DNA of 8,949 nt. Origin: CBFIJI01 sp965662885. GTDB taxonomy: Bacteria > Bacteroidota > Bacteroidia > Flavobacteriales > Flavobacteriaceae. The notes below the pieces were generated by a model, which saw only the letters and a program-made list of their open reading frames with translations, was not told the DNA's origin and searched no databases. The position numbers and the translations under genes are program-made. Position 1 is the first letter of the stretch; each line of letters opens with the position of its first letter. Below, in pieces: positions 1 through 7,316 of this stretch. Location of the stretch: NCBI GenBank assembly GCA_965662885.1, contig CBFIJI010000089.1:1-8949 (forward strand), given 5' to 3'.

Positions 1-726
1 CTCTAGGTTCTCTGAAATAAATGCTGAATTTTTTTGACTTTCTTTATGAATAAAGTTGATAAAGGCTGTTTTTAAACCACTATAACTTACATTAAACTCA
101 GGGGCTTTTGGAATAGGGAAAGGAAATTTTAAAGGATTTCCTTTTTGTGCCAAACGATCTAATTCAGGTCCAGCAGGATAGGGGAGTCCCAATAGTTTTC
201 CACATTTATCGAAAGCTTCCCCAATTGCATCGTCTAGAGTTGATCCTATAAGTGTCATTTTAAAATAGTCTTCCACCAAAACAAGCTGCGTATGTCCTCC
301 AGAAAGGGTTACTCCTAGGAAAGGAAATTTTGGGGTGTCAATACGAACGTCATCTATAAAATGTGCTAATAGGTGTGCTTGCATATGATTGACCTCCAAG
401 AGAGGGATTTGCAATGCCAAGCTCATGGATTTGGCAAAGGCACTTCCTACTAAAAGTGAACCTAATAATCCAGGACCTTGAGTAAAAGCAATTGCAGATA
501 GCTGATTTTTGTCGATATTTGCAACTGACAGCGCTTGGTGAACGACTGGAATTATATTGGCCTGATGTGCCCGTGATGCAAGTTCTGGAACAACGCCTCC
601 GTAGGCCGTATGGATGGCTTGGTTTGCAATACAATTGGATAAGACTTGTCGGTCTTTTAAAACAGCCGCCGCAGTGTCATCACAGGAGGATTCAATTGCT
701 AAAATGTATTTAAAAGCGTGCGACAT
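1..726 (-). CDS. tsaD: tRNA N6-adenosine threonylcarbamoyltransferase TsaD, 3' end cut off by the window
   Basis: TsaD is the Kae1/Qri7-family enzyme that moves the threonylcarbamoyl group from threonylcarbamoyl-AMP to A37 of ANN-decoding tRNAs (t6A), working in the cytoplasm with TsaB and TsaE. Reading from the ATG at 726-724 the frame stays open for 242 codons to the window edge, about 70% of the usual 330-345 residues. Visible family marks are the N-terminal ASKHA nucleotide-binding start (AIESSCDDTA, residues 10-19), YGGVVPELASRAH (42-54), TQGPGLLGSLLVG (82-94), the metal-binding histidines H114 and H118 in NHMQAH, SGGHTQL (142-148), the DDAIGEAFDK segment (165-174) and SYSGLKTAF (214-222). 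The start gives MSHAFKYILAIESS, with the ATP-site strand at the expected distance. The gene is transcribed away from tamB across a very short gap. Identification is secure; only the C-terminal part is unseen. Confidence 0.97.
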   Translation of the reverse strand, partial: MSHAFKYILAIESSCDDTAAAVLKDRQVLSNCIANQAIHTAYGGVVPELASRAHQANIIPVVHQALSVANIDKNQLSAIAFTQGPGLLGSLLVGSAFAKSMSLALQIPLLEVNHMQAHLLAHFIDDVRIDTPKFPFLGVTLSGGHTQLVLVEDYFKMTLIGSTLDDAIGEAFDKCGKLLGLPYPAGPELDRLAQKGNPLKFPFPIPKAPEFNVSYSGLKTAFINFIHKESQKNSAFISENLE

Positions 727-743
727 TTTTACCTATAAAACCA

Positions 744-751
744 CAAAAATA
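744..751 (-). promoter_or_regulatory. possible -7 element (TAnnTTTG) of the tsaD promoter
   Basis: Read on the minus strand, 751-744 is TATTTTTG, a full match to the Bacteroidota sigma-ABfr -7 consensus TAnnTTTG. It ends 17 bases before the tsaD ATG, so transcription would start close to the gene with a leader of roughly 10 bases. I see no good TTTG -33 element 19-21 bases further upstream, only a T-rich stretch (GCTTTTTAA). In AT-rich DNA an 8-mer of this kind can occur by chance, so the call is tentative. Confidence 0.35.
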
Positions 752-785
752 AAGGAAACCCATTAAAAAGCAGTATAAAATAGCG

Positions 786-3700
786 TTGTTCATTGTAGGG
801 GGCTTTGTTTTTCTTCTACTTTCTGTTGTTTTAACGCTTAGTTTACCTTCGGTTCAAACAAAAATTGCCCAAGAACTTACCAGTTCATTAAACACCAAGT
901 TTTTAACCAATTTTAAAATTGATAAAGTAGCCATTTATATCAATGGAACCATTGCAATCAAGGGTGTTTATGTGGAAGATCATCGTGGGGATACGCTCAT
1001 GTATGCCCGTTCTCTTGGAACTTCTGCAAATAGTTTTCAAAAATTATCCACTGGAATATTCGATTTTGATGGCTTTACTGTTTCTGATGTAGATTTTAAT
1101 ATTGTAAAATATAAAGGGGACGAAATGGATGCCCTTAGTGTGTTGTTAAACTCTCTTAAACCCGAAGTTGCGAATAAAGAAAAAAAAGTATTTAAGGCAT
1201 TTATTGAAGAACTTGCCATTGAAAATGCTCGATTTTTATATCACGATCAAAACAAGGAGAATTCGTCACCGTTTGTTTTGGATTCCATTGCGATTCAAGC
1301 CAAAAAATTTAATGTGGTTGGAGAATTTTTGGACGTTGAAATCAAGGCGCTAACTTTTCAAACAGCAAAGAAAGCTTTTGATGTCGACCAACTGTCGGGA
1401 GACTTTTCCTATGATCCGTGCCAGCTTTCTTTTATGGATTTTAAGGCGAAAAGTAATCAGAATACTTTAGAAGGGAGTCTTTCTTTGGATTATGAAAAAG
1501 GGGGTTTAAATGATTTCTTTAATGCTGTTTCACTAGATGTATCACTTCGAGAAGCGCATATTTTGCCAACCTCTCTAAATCAAGATCTTGATTTTTTCCC
1601 AAACAAAGAACCGTTTAAAATATCTTTACGTGCCCAAGGTTTTATGAATGCCCTTGAGCTAAACAACATTGTCATCAACCACCCCATTATTGCTTATAAT
1701 GGGTCAGTAGTTTTGGAGCATTTTTTTGATAGAACCGTTCCACAGAAATTAGCGGCTTCAGTGGACCGTTTGCTAACGGACATTGAAAACTATTCAAGAG
1801 GGAGTCTTAAGCCCCCCAAATGGGTCAAATCCATTGAATCTCTTGGACAAATAAACACCGAAGGAAAAGTGCGTTTAGAGGAACAAACTCTTTTTGTTAC
1901 TACAACATCGACTTCAACTTTAGGCACACTTAGTACCGATGCAAATATTGGACTTGGGGTTTTTAATACCAGCTATCCAAACCATGAATTTAAAGCAAAT
2001 ATTAAGCTTTCCAATCTTGCGCTTTCCGATTTAGTAACAATCCAATCCCCTTGGACAACTTCTGGAAAGTTAAAGGTGGAAGGAAAGATTGAAAAAGCAA
2101 AGGATATATTTTTAAAATGGGAAGGATCAGGATTTGAATTTAGTAATCCGTCTCATACATTAGATCGTATTCAGTTTGAGGGAAGTTTTGAGAATTCTGT
2201 CTTAAAAAATGCTTTAATTAGTGAAGCTGCATCACTAAAGTTCAAAAGTGATGGTCGTTTAGATTTTACAAAAGAGTCTTCTGATTATTCTTTTGCGATT
2301 AATTTAATTCATGCGGACTTAGTAGCTTTGGGTTGGGACCTTGGTGGAGGAAAAGCCATTACTAAAGGGATTGTTTTAGCTGATTTTAACGGTCCTAATC
2401 TGGACCAGCTGACTGGAGCAATTAAATTATCCTCGTTAGAGTTTGAAAATAAGGACCTACGTTATGAATTTAATCCAGTATCGATCCAACAAACCATTAA
2501 GGATGACTTAACAGAATTGACCATAGAAAATACTGATTTTGTTCAAGCTAAGGTAAAAGGGAACTATCGTTTAAGTCAAATTCCACCCTTATTTCAAAAC
2601 GCTTTTCAAGAGGTGTATAGTTTTTTGCCTCCAGCATTTCCTGAACCCAATCAATTGATCGATTTTAACGTTCAGTTGTCCAATAAGATTTTGGTAGCGT
2701 TATATCCTGAATTATCTATAGATAAAAACCTATTATTTAAAGGTGAAATTAATGCTGAAAAAGGGAAATCCAAGCTAAGTTTGAATTTACCTTTTTTAAG
2801 TTTTGAGGATTATTCTTTTGAAAATTTGGTGGTGAATTTAGACACTCAAAATCCACTGTATAATACTTATTTGAGCTTTGATCAATTTAAAAATTCGAAA
2901 TATAGTCTTGAAAAAATGGATCTAATCAGCACCTCATTTAAGGACACATTATTTTTTCGTTCTGAATTTAATGGTGGGAAAACAGATCAATTTGAGTTGA
3001 ATTTTTATCATGCACGAGATCAGAAGGGCGTTTCGCATTTTGGCTTAAAAAAATCAAGAGTGGTTCATAAGGGAAAGACTTGGGAGTTGAATCCTTTAAA
3101 CACCTTAAATCAAAAAATTAGTTTGGATCCAAAATCTAAAAAAGTGAGCGTTTCAGCATTACACTTTAAAAATCTTGATCAAACGATTGATGTGTCTGGA
3201 CATTATTTAAATGAGAAGAATACGGTTTTAAATCTTGCCTTAAAAAATATTGTTTTAGACGACTTATTACCTGAAATTCCCAGTTTTAAAGTAGCAGGTA
3301 AGACGGACTTGAATTTAAAATATCAACGTTCAAAAGAAGATAATTCCCTAACACTTAGCTCTTATATAAAAGCTTTAAACTTAAATGACTTGGCTATGGG
3401 TGATCTTAAAATGGACATTAAAGGAAATTCAGAAGTCAATTCTTATAATATAGCAATGGATCTTCAAAAAGACAGTAATTCTGTTTTAAAGGGACGTGGG
3501 AGCATGTTAGGGTTAACACAACCCACGCTTGATATCGATTTTACATTGAGTGATTTGAATTTAGCGTTTTTATCGCCTTTAGGGAAAGAGGCCGTTAGTG
3601 ATATTCGAGGTTTAGTAAGTGGAGATATTAATTTATGGGGAGCTATAAACGCTTTACAGCATTCTGGTCAACTCAATCTTCAACAAGGAGGCATAAGCAT

Positions 3701-5192
3701 TCCTTATTTGAATGTAGATTTTGATTTTGACACCACCGCAGTTTCCCTATACAACCAAGTTTTTGATTTTGGAAGTTTAAAAATAACCGATACTAAAGAA
3801 AAAACTACAGGAAATTTAAGGGCAAAAATCACTCATAATAATTTTGGGGATTGGGGTACTGATTTGACCATCAATTCAGAACGTATTTTGGTTTTAAATA
3901 AACCACAAGAAGAAGAAGTTGTTTTTTTTGGAACGGGCTATTTAGATGGTTCGGTGGATCTTTCTGGGCCTATGAATAATTTAGCAATTGTTGTAGATGG
4001 TGCTACTGAAAGGGGAACGTCCATAAAGATACCGTGGTCGGAAGATTATGGAATATCGGATACTTCATTCATTACCTTTATTGATAAAAGTAATAGTAAG
4101 AATCCAGTCGATTTGGAAGATGATCAAGCCTTGACTCAAATCAAGGGCTTGGAAATGACTTTTGACTTGGATGTTAATACAAATGCAGCGATCGAAATTG
4201 TAGTAGATCAGGAAACAGGTAGTTATTTGGACGGACGTGGATCAGGAAATCTATTAATGGAAATTAACACCAATGGTAAGTTTAACATGTGGGGGGACTT
4301 TATCACTTTTGGTGGGATATATAATTTTAAAAACCTTAGCGTTATTGACAAAAAATTTATGGTAAGGCCTGGAGGAACCATAGTATGGGAAGGAGATCCT
4401 TTATCGGCACAGATGAATCTTGATGCAGTTTATGAGGTTCCAGGGGGTGCTAACCCAGCCTTGTTACTTGACAACCCCAATTTTAATAAAAAAATTCCAA
4501 CTGAAGTGGTTATTCGTTTACAGGGGAATTTGTTAAAACCTGATAATCCAATTTTTGAGATTGATTTTCCGAATACAAGCAACACAGTAGTTTCAGAAAT
4601 TAACTATCGCTTAGCCGACCCTCAAAGGAGTCAGTTACAAGCATTATCCTTGCTATCACAAGGAATTTTTATAAGTAATGTAGGAGTTTCTATGCAAGGA
4701 ATAACCAATAATTTATATCAAAAAGCTTCTGACATCTTTAGTTCTTTAATAGGTGATGAATCCGACAAACTTAAAGTAGGGGTTGATTTTTTACAAGGGG
4801 ATAGAAGCAACACCTTAGATGTTAGGACTGAAGATCGATTGGGGTTAACTTTATTTACTCAAATTAGTGACCGTATTTTGATTAATGGAAAAATTGGGGT
4901 GCCCGTTGGTGGGGTAGAGGAAACGCTAATTGTTGGAAATGTACAAATTGACTTTATCTTGAATGAAGAAGGCTCCCTAAAAGCAAAAGTTTTTAATAAA
5001 GAAAATGAGTTCCGATATCTTACTGATGAATTAGGTTACACTCAAGGAGTTGGTTTTTCGTATGATGTAGATTTTAATACGTTTCGAGATTTGATTAATA
5101 AAATTACCCAACGAGAGCAAAAAAAGAAAACAACGGTTATCAATACCGACCCATTCAAACAAACAGGAATTAACTTTATAAATAAAAATTAA
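786..5192 (+). CDS. tamB: TamB-family translocation/assembly module protein (AsmA-like, TamB domain)
   Basis: This is a large envelope protein of the TamB/AsmA-like group: one inner-membrane anchor, then a long repetitive beta-rich domain spanning the periplasm. Known relatives work with a TamA-type Omp85 protein in outer-membrane protein assembly and/or move phospholipid to the outer membrane. From the TTG at 786 it has 1468 residues, longer than E. coli TamB (about 1260) but usual for Bacteroidota. Residues 2-20 form a hydrophobic anchor, followed by LPSVQTKIAQEL, the normal family junction. The middle is repetitive beta-strand sequence. The C-terminal TamB (DUF490) domain covers roughly 950-1450, with the typical segments GDFITFGGIYNFKN (near 1170), RPGGTIVWEGDPL and the closing VGFSYDVDF. 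No in-frame ATG occurs before 999, which would delete the anchor. TTG 786 is the conservative start; ATT 762 (+8 residues) adds the basic KKQYK expected before such an anchor. No tamA/tamL partner is in view. Confidence 0.93.
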   Translation: MFIVGGFVFLLLSVVLTLSLPSVQTKIAQELTSSLNTKFLTNFKIDKVAIYINGTIAIKGVYVEDHRGDTLMYARSLGTSANSFQKLSTGIFDFDGFTVSDVDFNIVKYKGDEMDALSVLLNSLKPEVANKEKKVFKAFIEELAIENARFLYHDQNKENSSPFVLDSIAIQAKKFNVVGEFLDVEIKALTFQTAKKAFDVDQLSGDFSYDPCQLSFMDFKAKSNQNTLEGSLSLDYEKGGLNDFFNAVSLDVSLREAHILPTSLNQDLDFFPNKEPFKISLRAQGFMNALELNNIVINHPIIAYNGSVVLEHFFDRTVPQKLAASVDRLLTDIENYSRGSLKPPKWVKSIESLGQINTEGKVRLEEQTLFVTTTSTSTLGTLSTDANIGLGVFNTSYPNHEFKANIKLSNLALSDLVTIQSPWTTSGKLKVEGKIEKAKDIFLKWEGSGFEFSNPSHTLDRIQFEGSFENSVLKNALISEAASLKFKSDGRLDFTKESSDYSFAINLIHADLVALGWDLGGGKAITKGIVLADFNGPNLDQLTGAIKLSSLEFENKDLRYEFNPVSIQQTIKDDLTELTIENTDFVQAKVKGNYRLSQIPPLFQNAFQEVYSFLPPAFPEPNQLIDFNVQLSNKILVALYPELSIDKNLLFKGEINAEKGKSKLSLNLPFLSFEDYSFENLVVNLDTQNPLYNTYLSFDQFKNSKYSLEKMDLISTSFKDTLFFRSEFNGGKTDQFELNFYHARDQKGVSHFGLKKSRVVHKGKTWELNPLNTLNQKISLDPKSKKVSVSALHFKNLDQTIDVSGHYLNEKNTVLNLALKNIVLDDLLPEIPSFKVAGKTDLNLKYQRSKEDNSLTLSSYIKALNLNDLAMGDLKMDIKGNSEVNSYNIAMDLQKDSNSVLKGRGSMLGLTQPTLDIDFTLSDLNLAFLSPLGKEAVSDIRGLVSGDINLWGAINALQHSGQLNLQQGGISIPYLNVDFDFDTTAVSLYNQVFDFGSLKITDTKEKTTGNLRAKITHNNFGDWGTDLTINSERILVLNKPQEEEVVFFGTGYLDGSVDLSGPMNNLAIVVDGATERGTSIKIPWSEDYGISDTSFITFIDKSNSKNPVDLEDDQALTQIKGLEMTFDLDVNTNAAIEIVVDQETGSYLDGRGSGNLLMEINTNGKFNMWGDFITFGGIYNFKNLSVIDKKFMVRPGGTIVWEGDPLSAQMNLDAVYEVPGGANPALLLDNPNFNKKIPTEVVIRLQGNLLKPDNPIFEIDFPNTSNTVVSEINYRLADPQRSQLQALSLLSQGIFISNVGVSMQGITNNLYQKASDIFSSLIGDESDKLKVGVDFLQGDRSNTLDVRTEDRLGLTLFTQISDRILINGKIGVPVGGVEETLIVGNVQIDFILNEEGSLKAKVFNKENEFRYLTDELGYTQGVGFSYDVDFNTFRDLINKITQREQKKKTTVINTDPFKQTGINFINKN

Positions 5193-5213
5193 ATTCCTCA
5201 AATTCATTTGTTA

Positions 5214-5227
5214 TTGTAAAATTACAA
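5214..5227. repeat. short inverted repeat upstream of pfkA
   Basis: TTGTAA and TTACAA form perfect 6-base arms around a 2-base AA spacer, 21 bases after the tamB stop codon and just upstream of the likely pfkA promoter. The 2-base spacer is too small for a hairpin loop and there is no T-run after it, so it does not look like an intrinsic terminator. An operator for a dimeric regulator is possible from its position, but a 6-base palindrome in AT-rich DNA can be chance. Confidence 0.35.
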
Positions 5228-5232
5228 GAAGC

Positions 5233-5264
5233 TTTGTAGTATGAATATTTAATCATTAAATTTA
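5233..5264 (+). promoter_or_regulatory. Bacteroidota-type promoter for the pfkA-gapA-kinase unit
   Basis: TTTG at 5233-5236 is followed after exactly 20 bases by TAAATTTA at 5257-5264. This matches the Bacteroidota consensus TTTG-N19-21-TAnnTTTG at all -33 positions and at five of six fixed -7 positions (final G is A). Initiation about 5-7 bases downstream, near 5270, would give a leader of only about 12 bases before the pfkA ATG at 5282. The location, in the only sizeable gap ahead of three closely packed genes, supports it as the promoter of that unit. It was found by eye and has no experimental support. Confidence 0.6.
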
Positions 5265-5281
5265 CGGCTGAATTTAAACGA

Positions 5282-6268
5282 ATGCCTTCAAAAATTAAAA
5301 GAATTGGTGTAGTAACATCTGGTGGAGATGCGCCTGGAATGAATGCTGCCATCCGGGCAGTAGTGCGTACGTGTTCCTATCACAAGATCGATTGTATTGG
5401 AATTCTACAAGGTTATTTGGGTTTAATCAACAACAAGACGATAAAATTAAATGCACGAAGTGTCAACAATATCATTAATAAAGGAGGGACTTTTTTAAAA
5501 TCAGCCAGATGCCTTGAGTTTCGAACTCCTGAAGGTAGAAAAACGGCGTATGACAATGTTGTCAAAAACAATATTGACGCATTAGTCATTATAGGAGGAG
5601 ATGGATCGTTCACCGGTGCTATGATCTTTAAAAATGAATTTGACATTCCAGTGATTGGAATTCCTGGGACTATTGATAATGATATTAACGGCACCCAATT
5701 TACATTGGGATATGATACTGCATTAAACACAGTAGTCGATGTGATTGATAAGATTCGCGATACAGCGAGTTCACATAACCGTTTGTTTTTCGTTGAGGTA
5801 ATGGGACGTGATGCTGGACATATCGCATTAAATGCAGGAATTGGAGCAGGTGCGGAGGAGATTCTTATCCCAGAAGAAAATCTGGGTCTTGATCGTTTGA
5901 TGGATTCCTTAAAGCAAAGTAGAAAGTCTGGAAAAACATCAAGTATAGTCATTGTTGCAGAAGGAGATAAATCGGGGAAAAACGTTTTTGAAATCGCTGC
6001 TTATATCGAGCAAAATATGCCCTATTATGAAGTTCGTGTTTCTGTTTTAGGTCATATGCAACGAGGAGGAAGTCCTTCCTGTTTTGATCGTGTTCTCGGC
6101 TCTAGGATGGGTGTTTTTGCGGTTGAATCTTTATTGGAAGGGAAATCCAATGTTATGGTAGGGATAAAAAATGAAGAAATGACCTTATCTGCTTTTGAAG
6201 ATGCTATCAAAGGAAAATCTACAATTAATAAAAATTTATTACGCGTTTCGGATATCGTATCGCTTTAA
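5282..6268 (+). CDS. pfkA: ATP-dependent 6-phosphofructokinase
   Basis: PfkA phosphorylates fructose 6-phosphate to fructose 1,6-bisphosphate, the committed step of glycolysis, in the cytosol. At 328 residues it matches bacterial PFK-1 (about 320). Motifs in order: TSGGDAPGMNAAIRAVVR (12-29, ATP/effector loop), GGTFLKSAR (68-76), GGDGS (105-109), PGTIDNDI (128-135, with catalytic D132 and D134), SSHNR (163-167), VEVMGRDAGH for fructose-6-phosphate binding, and LGHMQRGGSPSCFDR near 237-270. Gly108 in GGDG and the Gly before TIDND mark an ATP-using enzyme; pyrophosphate-dependent relatives carry Asp and Lys at these places. Compared from memory with E. coli PfkA, effector-site Arg21 and Arg25 are kept (R25, R29 here), but Arg54 is replaced by Ala58. 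The gene follows a good promoter-like site and is 38 bases ahead of gapA, so the two are probably co-transcribed. Confidence 0.97.
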   Translation: MPSKIKRIGVVTSGGDAPGMNAAIRAVVRTCSYHKIDCIGILQGYLGLINNKTIKLNARSVNNIINKGGTFLKSARCLEFRTPEGRKTAYDNVVKNNIDALVIIGGDGSFTGAMIFKNEFDIPVIGIPGTIDNDINGTQFTLGYDTALNTVVDVIDKIRDTASSHNRLFFVEVMGRDAGHIALNAGIGAGAEEILIPEENLGLDRLMDSLKQSRKSGKTSSIVIVAEGDKSGKNVFEIAAYIEQNMPYYEVRVSVLGHMQRGGSPSCFDRVLGSRMGVFAVESLLEGKSNVMVGIKNEEMTLSAFEDAIKGKSTINKNLLRVSDIVSL

Positions 6269-6306
6269 TATTAACACTAATTATACACTAACTAATAAAA
6301 GAAACA

Positions 6307-7305
6307 ATGGGAATTAAACTGGGAATCAATGGGTTTGGAAGAATTGGAAGACTTGTCTTTCGTTCTGCAATGAAGCAATCGGACATTACTGTCGTTGGAA
6401 TCAACGACCTATTAGACATAAATCACCTTGCATATTTATTAAAATATGATTCAGTACACGGAAAATATGACGGTACTGTTGAAGTTGAAGGGAATAATTT
6501 AGTAGTCGATGGTCAAACTGTTGTTATTTCTGCCGAACGTGATCCTGCATCTATTGGTTGGGGAGCTATGAATGTGGATGTAGTTGCAGAATGTACGGGA
6601 ATTTTTACTACCCTAGAAAAAGCGCAATTACACATTGATGGTGGTGCCAAAAAAGTGGTTATTTCTGCTCCTTCTGCAGATGCCCCTATGTTTGTTATGG
6701 GAGTTAATCATCATTCAGCAACTGCAGATCAAACAATTGTTTCCAATGCTTCATGTACGACCAACTGTCTAGCTCCAATTGCTAAAGTTCTTGATGATAA
6801 TTTTGAAATTGAAGAAGGTTTAATGACCACGGTTCATGCAACTACAGCTACACAATTTACAGTTGATGGTCCTTCACGAAAAGATTTTAGAGGGGGTAGA
6901 AGTGCTTTATTGAATATTATTCCTGCTTCTACGGGCGCTGCTAAAGCAGTAACTAAGGTAATTCCTTCTCTATTAGGAAAACTTACCGGAATGGCTTTCC
7001 GTGTTCCAACAGCCAACGTTTCTGTTGTTGATCTTACCGTAAAGTTGAAAAAAGAGACGTCTTATGACGAAATTAAAGCGGTAATGAAATCAGCTTCTGA
7101 AAATGAATTAAAAAATATTTTAGGATATAATGATGAACCTCTAGTGTCACAAGATTTTGTTGGTGATATTCGAACATCTATTTTTGATGTCAATGCAGGA
7201 ATGGAATTGAATTCTCGTTTTTTCAAAATCATTTCTTGGTATGACAACGAATGTGGTTATTCCAATAAACTTATTGACTTAGCCAAACATATTCACAGTC
7301 TTTAA
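6307..7305 (+). CDS. gapA: type I glyceraldehyde-3-phosphate dehydrogenase (NAD-type)
   Basis: The enzyme oxidises and phosphorylates glyceraldehyde 3-phosphate to 1,3-bisphosphoglycerate with NAD+ in cytosolic glycolysis. It is 332 residues, the normal length. The N-terminal Rossmann start is GINGFGRIGRLVFR (6-19), with Asp34 in GINDL at the position that favours NAD over NADP. The catalytic Cys150 sits in SNASCTTNCLAP (146-157) and the assisting His177 in TVHATTATQ. The substrate-phosphate and subunit-contact region RGGRSALLNIIPASTGAAKAV and the C-terminal SWYDNECGYSNKL are both intact. The ATG lies 38 bases after pfkA, in an A-rich leader (AAAAGAAACA) without a clear Shine-Dalgarno sequence, as is common in Bacteroidota. 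I see no separate promoter in that gap, so read-through from pfkA is likely, although an internal promoter inside pfkA cannot be excluded. Confidence 0.97.
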   Translation: MGIKLGINGFGRIGRLVFRSAMKQSDITVVGINDLLDINHLAYLLKYDSVHGKYDGTVEVEGNNLVVDGQTVVISAERDPASIGWGAMNVDVVAECTGIFTTLEKAQLHIDGGAKKVVISAPSADAPMFVMGVNHHSATADQTIVSNASCTTNCLAPIAKVLDDNFEIEEGLMTTVHATTATQFTVDGPSRKDFRGGRSALLNIIPASTGAAKAVTKVIPSLLGKLTGMAFRVPTANVSVVDLTVKLKKETSYDEIKAVMKSASENELKNILGYNDEPLVSQDFVGDIRTSIFDVNAGMELNSRFFKIISWYDNECGYSNKLIDLAKHIHSL

Positions 7306-7316
7306 ACATTTAAAAA

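Noticed and set aside
350..634. 94-codon minus-strand open frame
   Set aside because: It lies in a different frame inside tsaD, whose own frame encodes the conserved TsaD motifs; the translation is low-complexity and matches nothing I recognise.
492..713. 73-codon plus-strand open frame
   Set aside because: It is antisense to tsaD and its translation shows no domain; it is a shadow of the coding strand.
1037..1353. Short open frames on both strands near the tamB 5' end (1037-1219 minus, 1168-1353 plus)
   Set aside because: They overlap the continuous tamB frame, are lysine-rich or low-complexity in translation, and lack any start context.
5413..5952. 179-codon minus-strand open frame
   Set aside because: It is antisense to the conserved core of pfkA. 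Its length comes from pfkA codon composition, and no protein family is recognisable.
6269..6306. Separate promoter or terminator between pfkA and gapA
   Set aside because: The 38-base gap has no TTTG/TAnnTTTG pair and no inverted repeat with a T-run, so co-transcription is the simpler reading.
6834..7247. Two short minus-strand open frames (6834-7016 and 7062-7247)
   Set aside because: Both are antisense to conserved gapA sequence and have no independent support.
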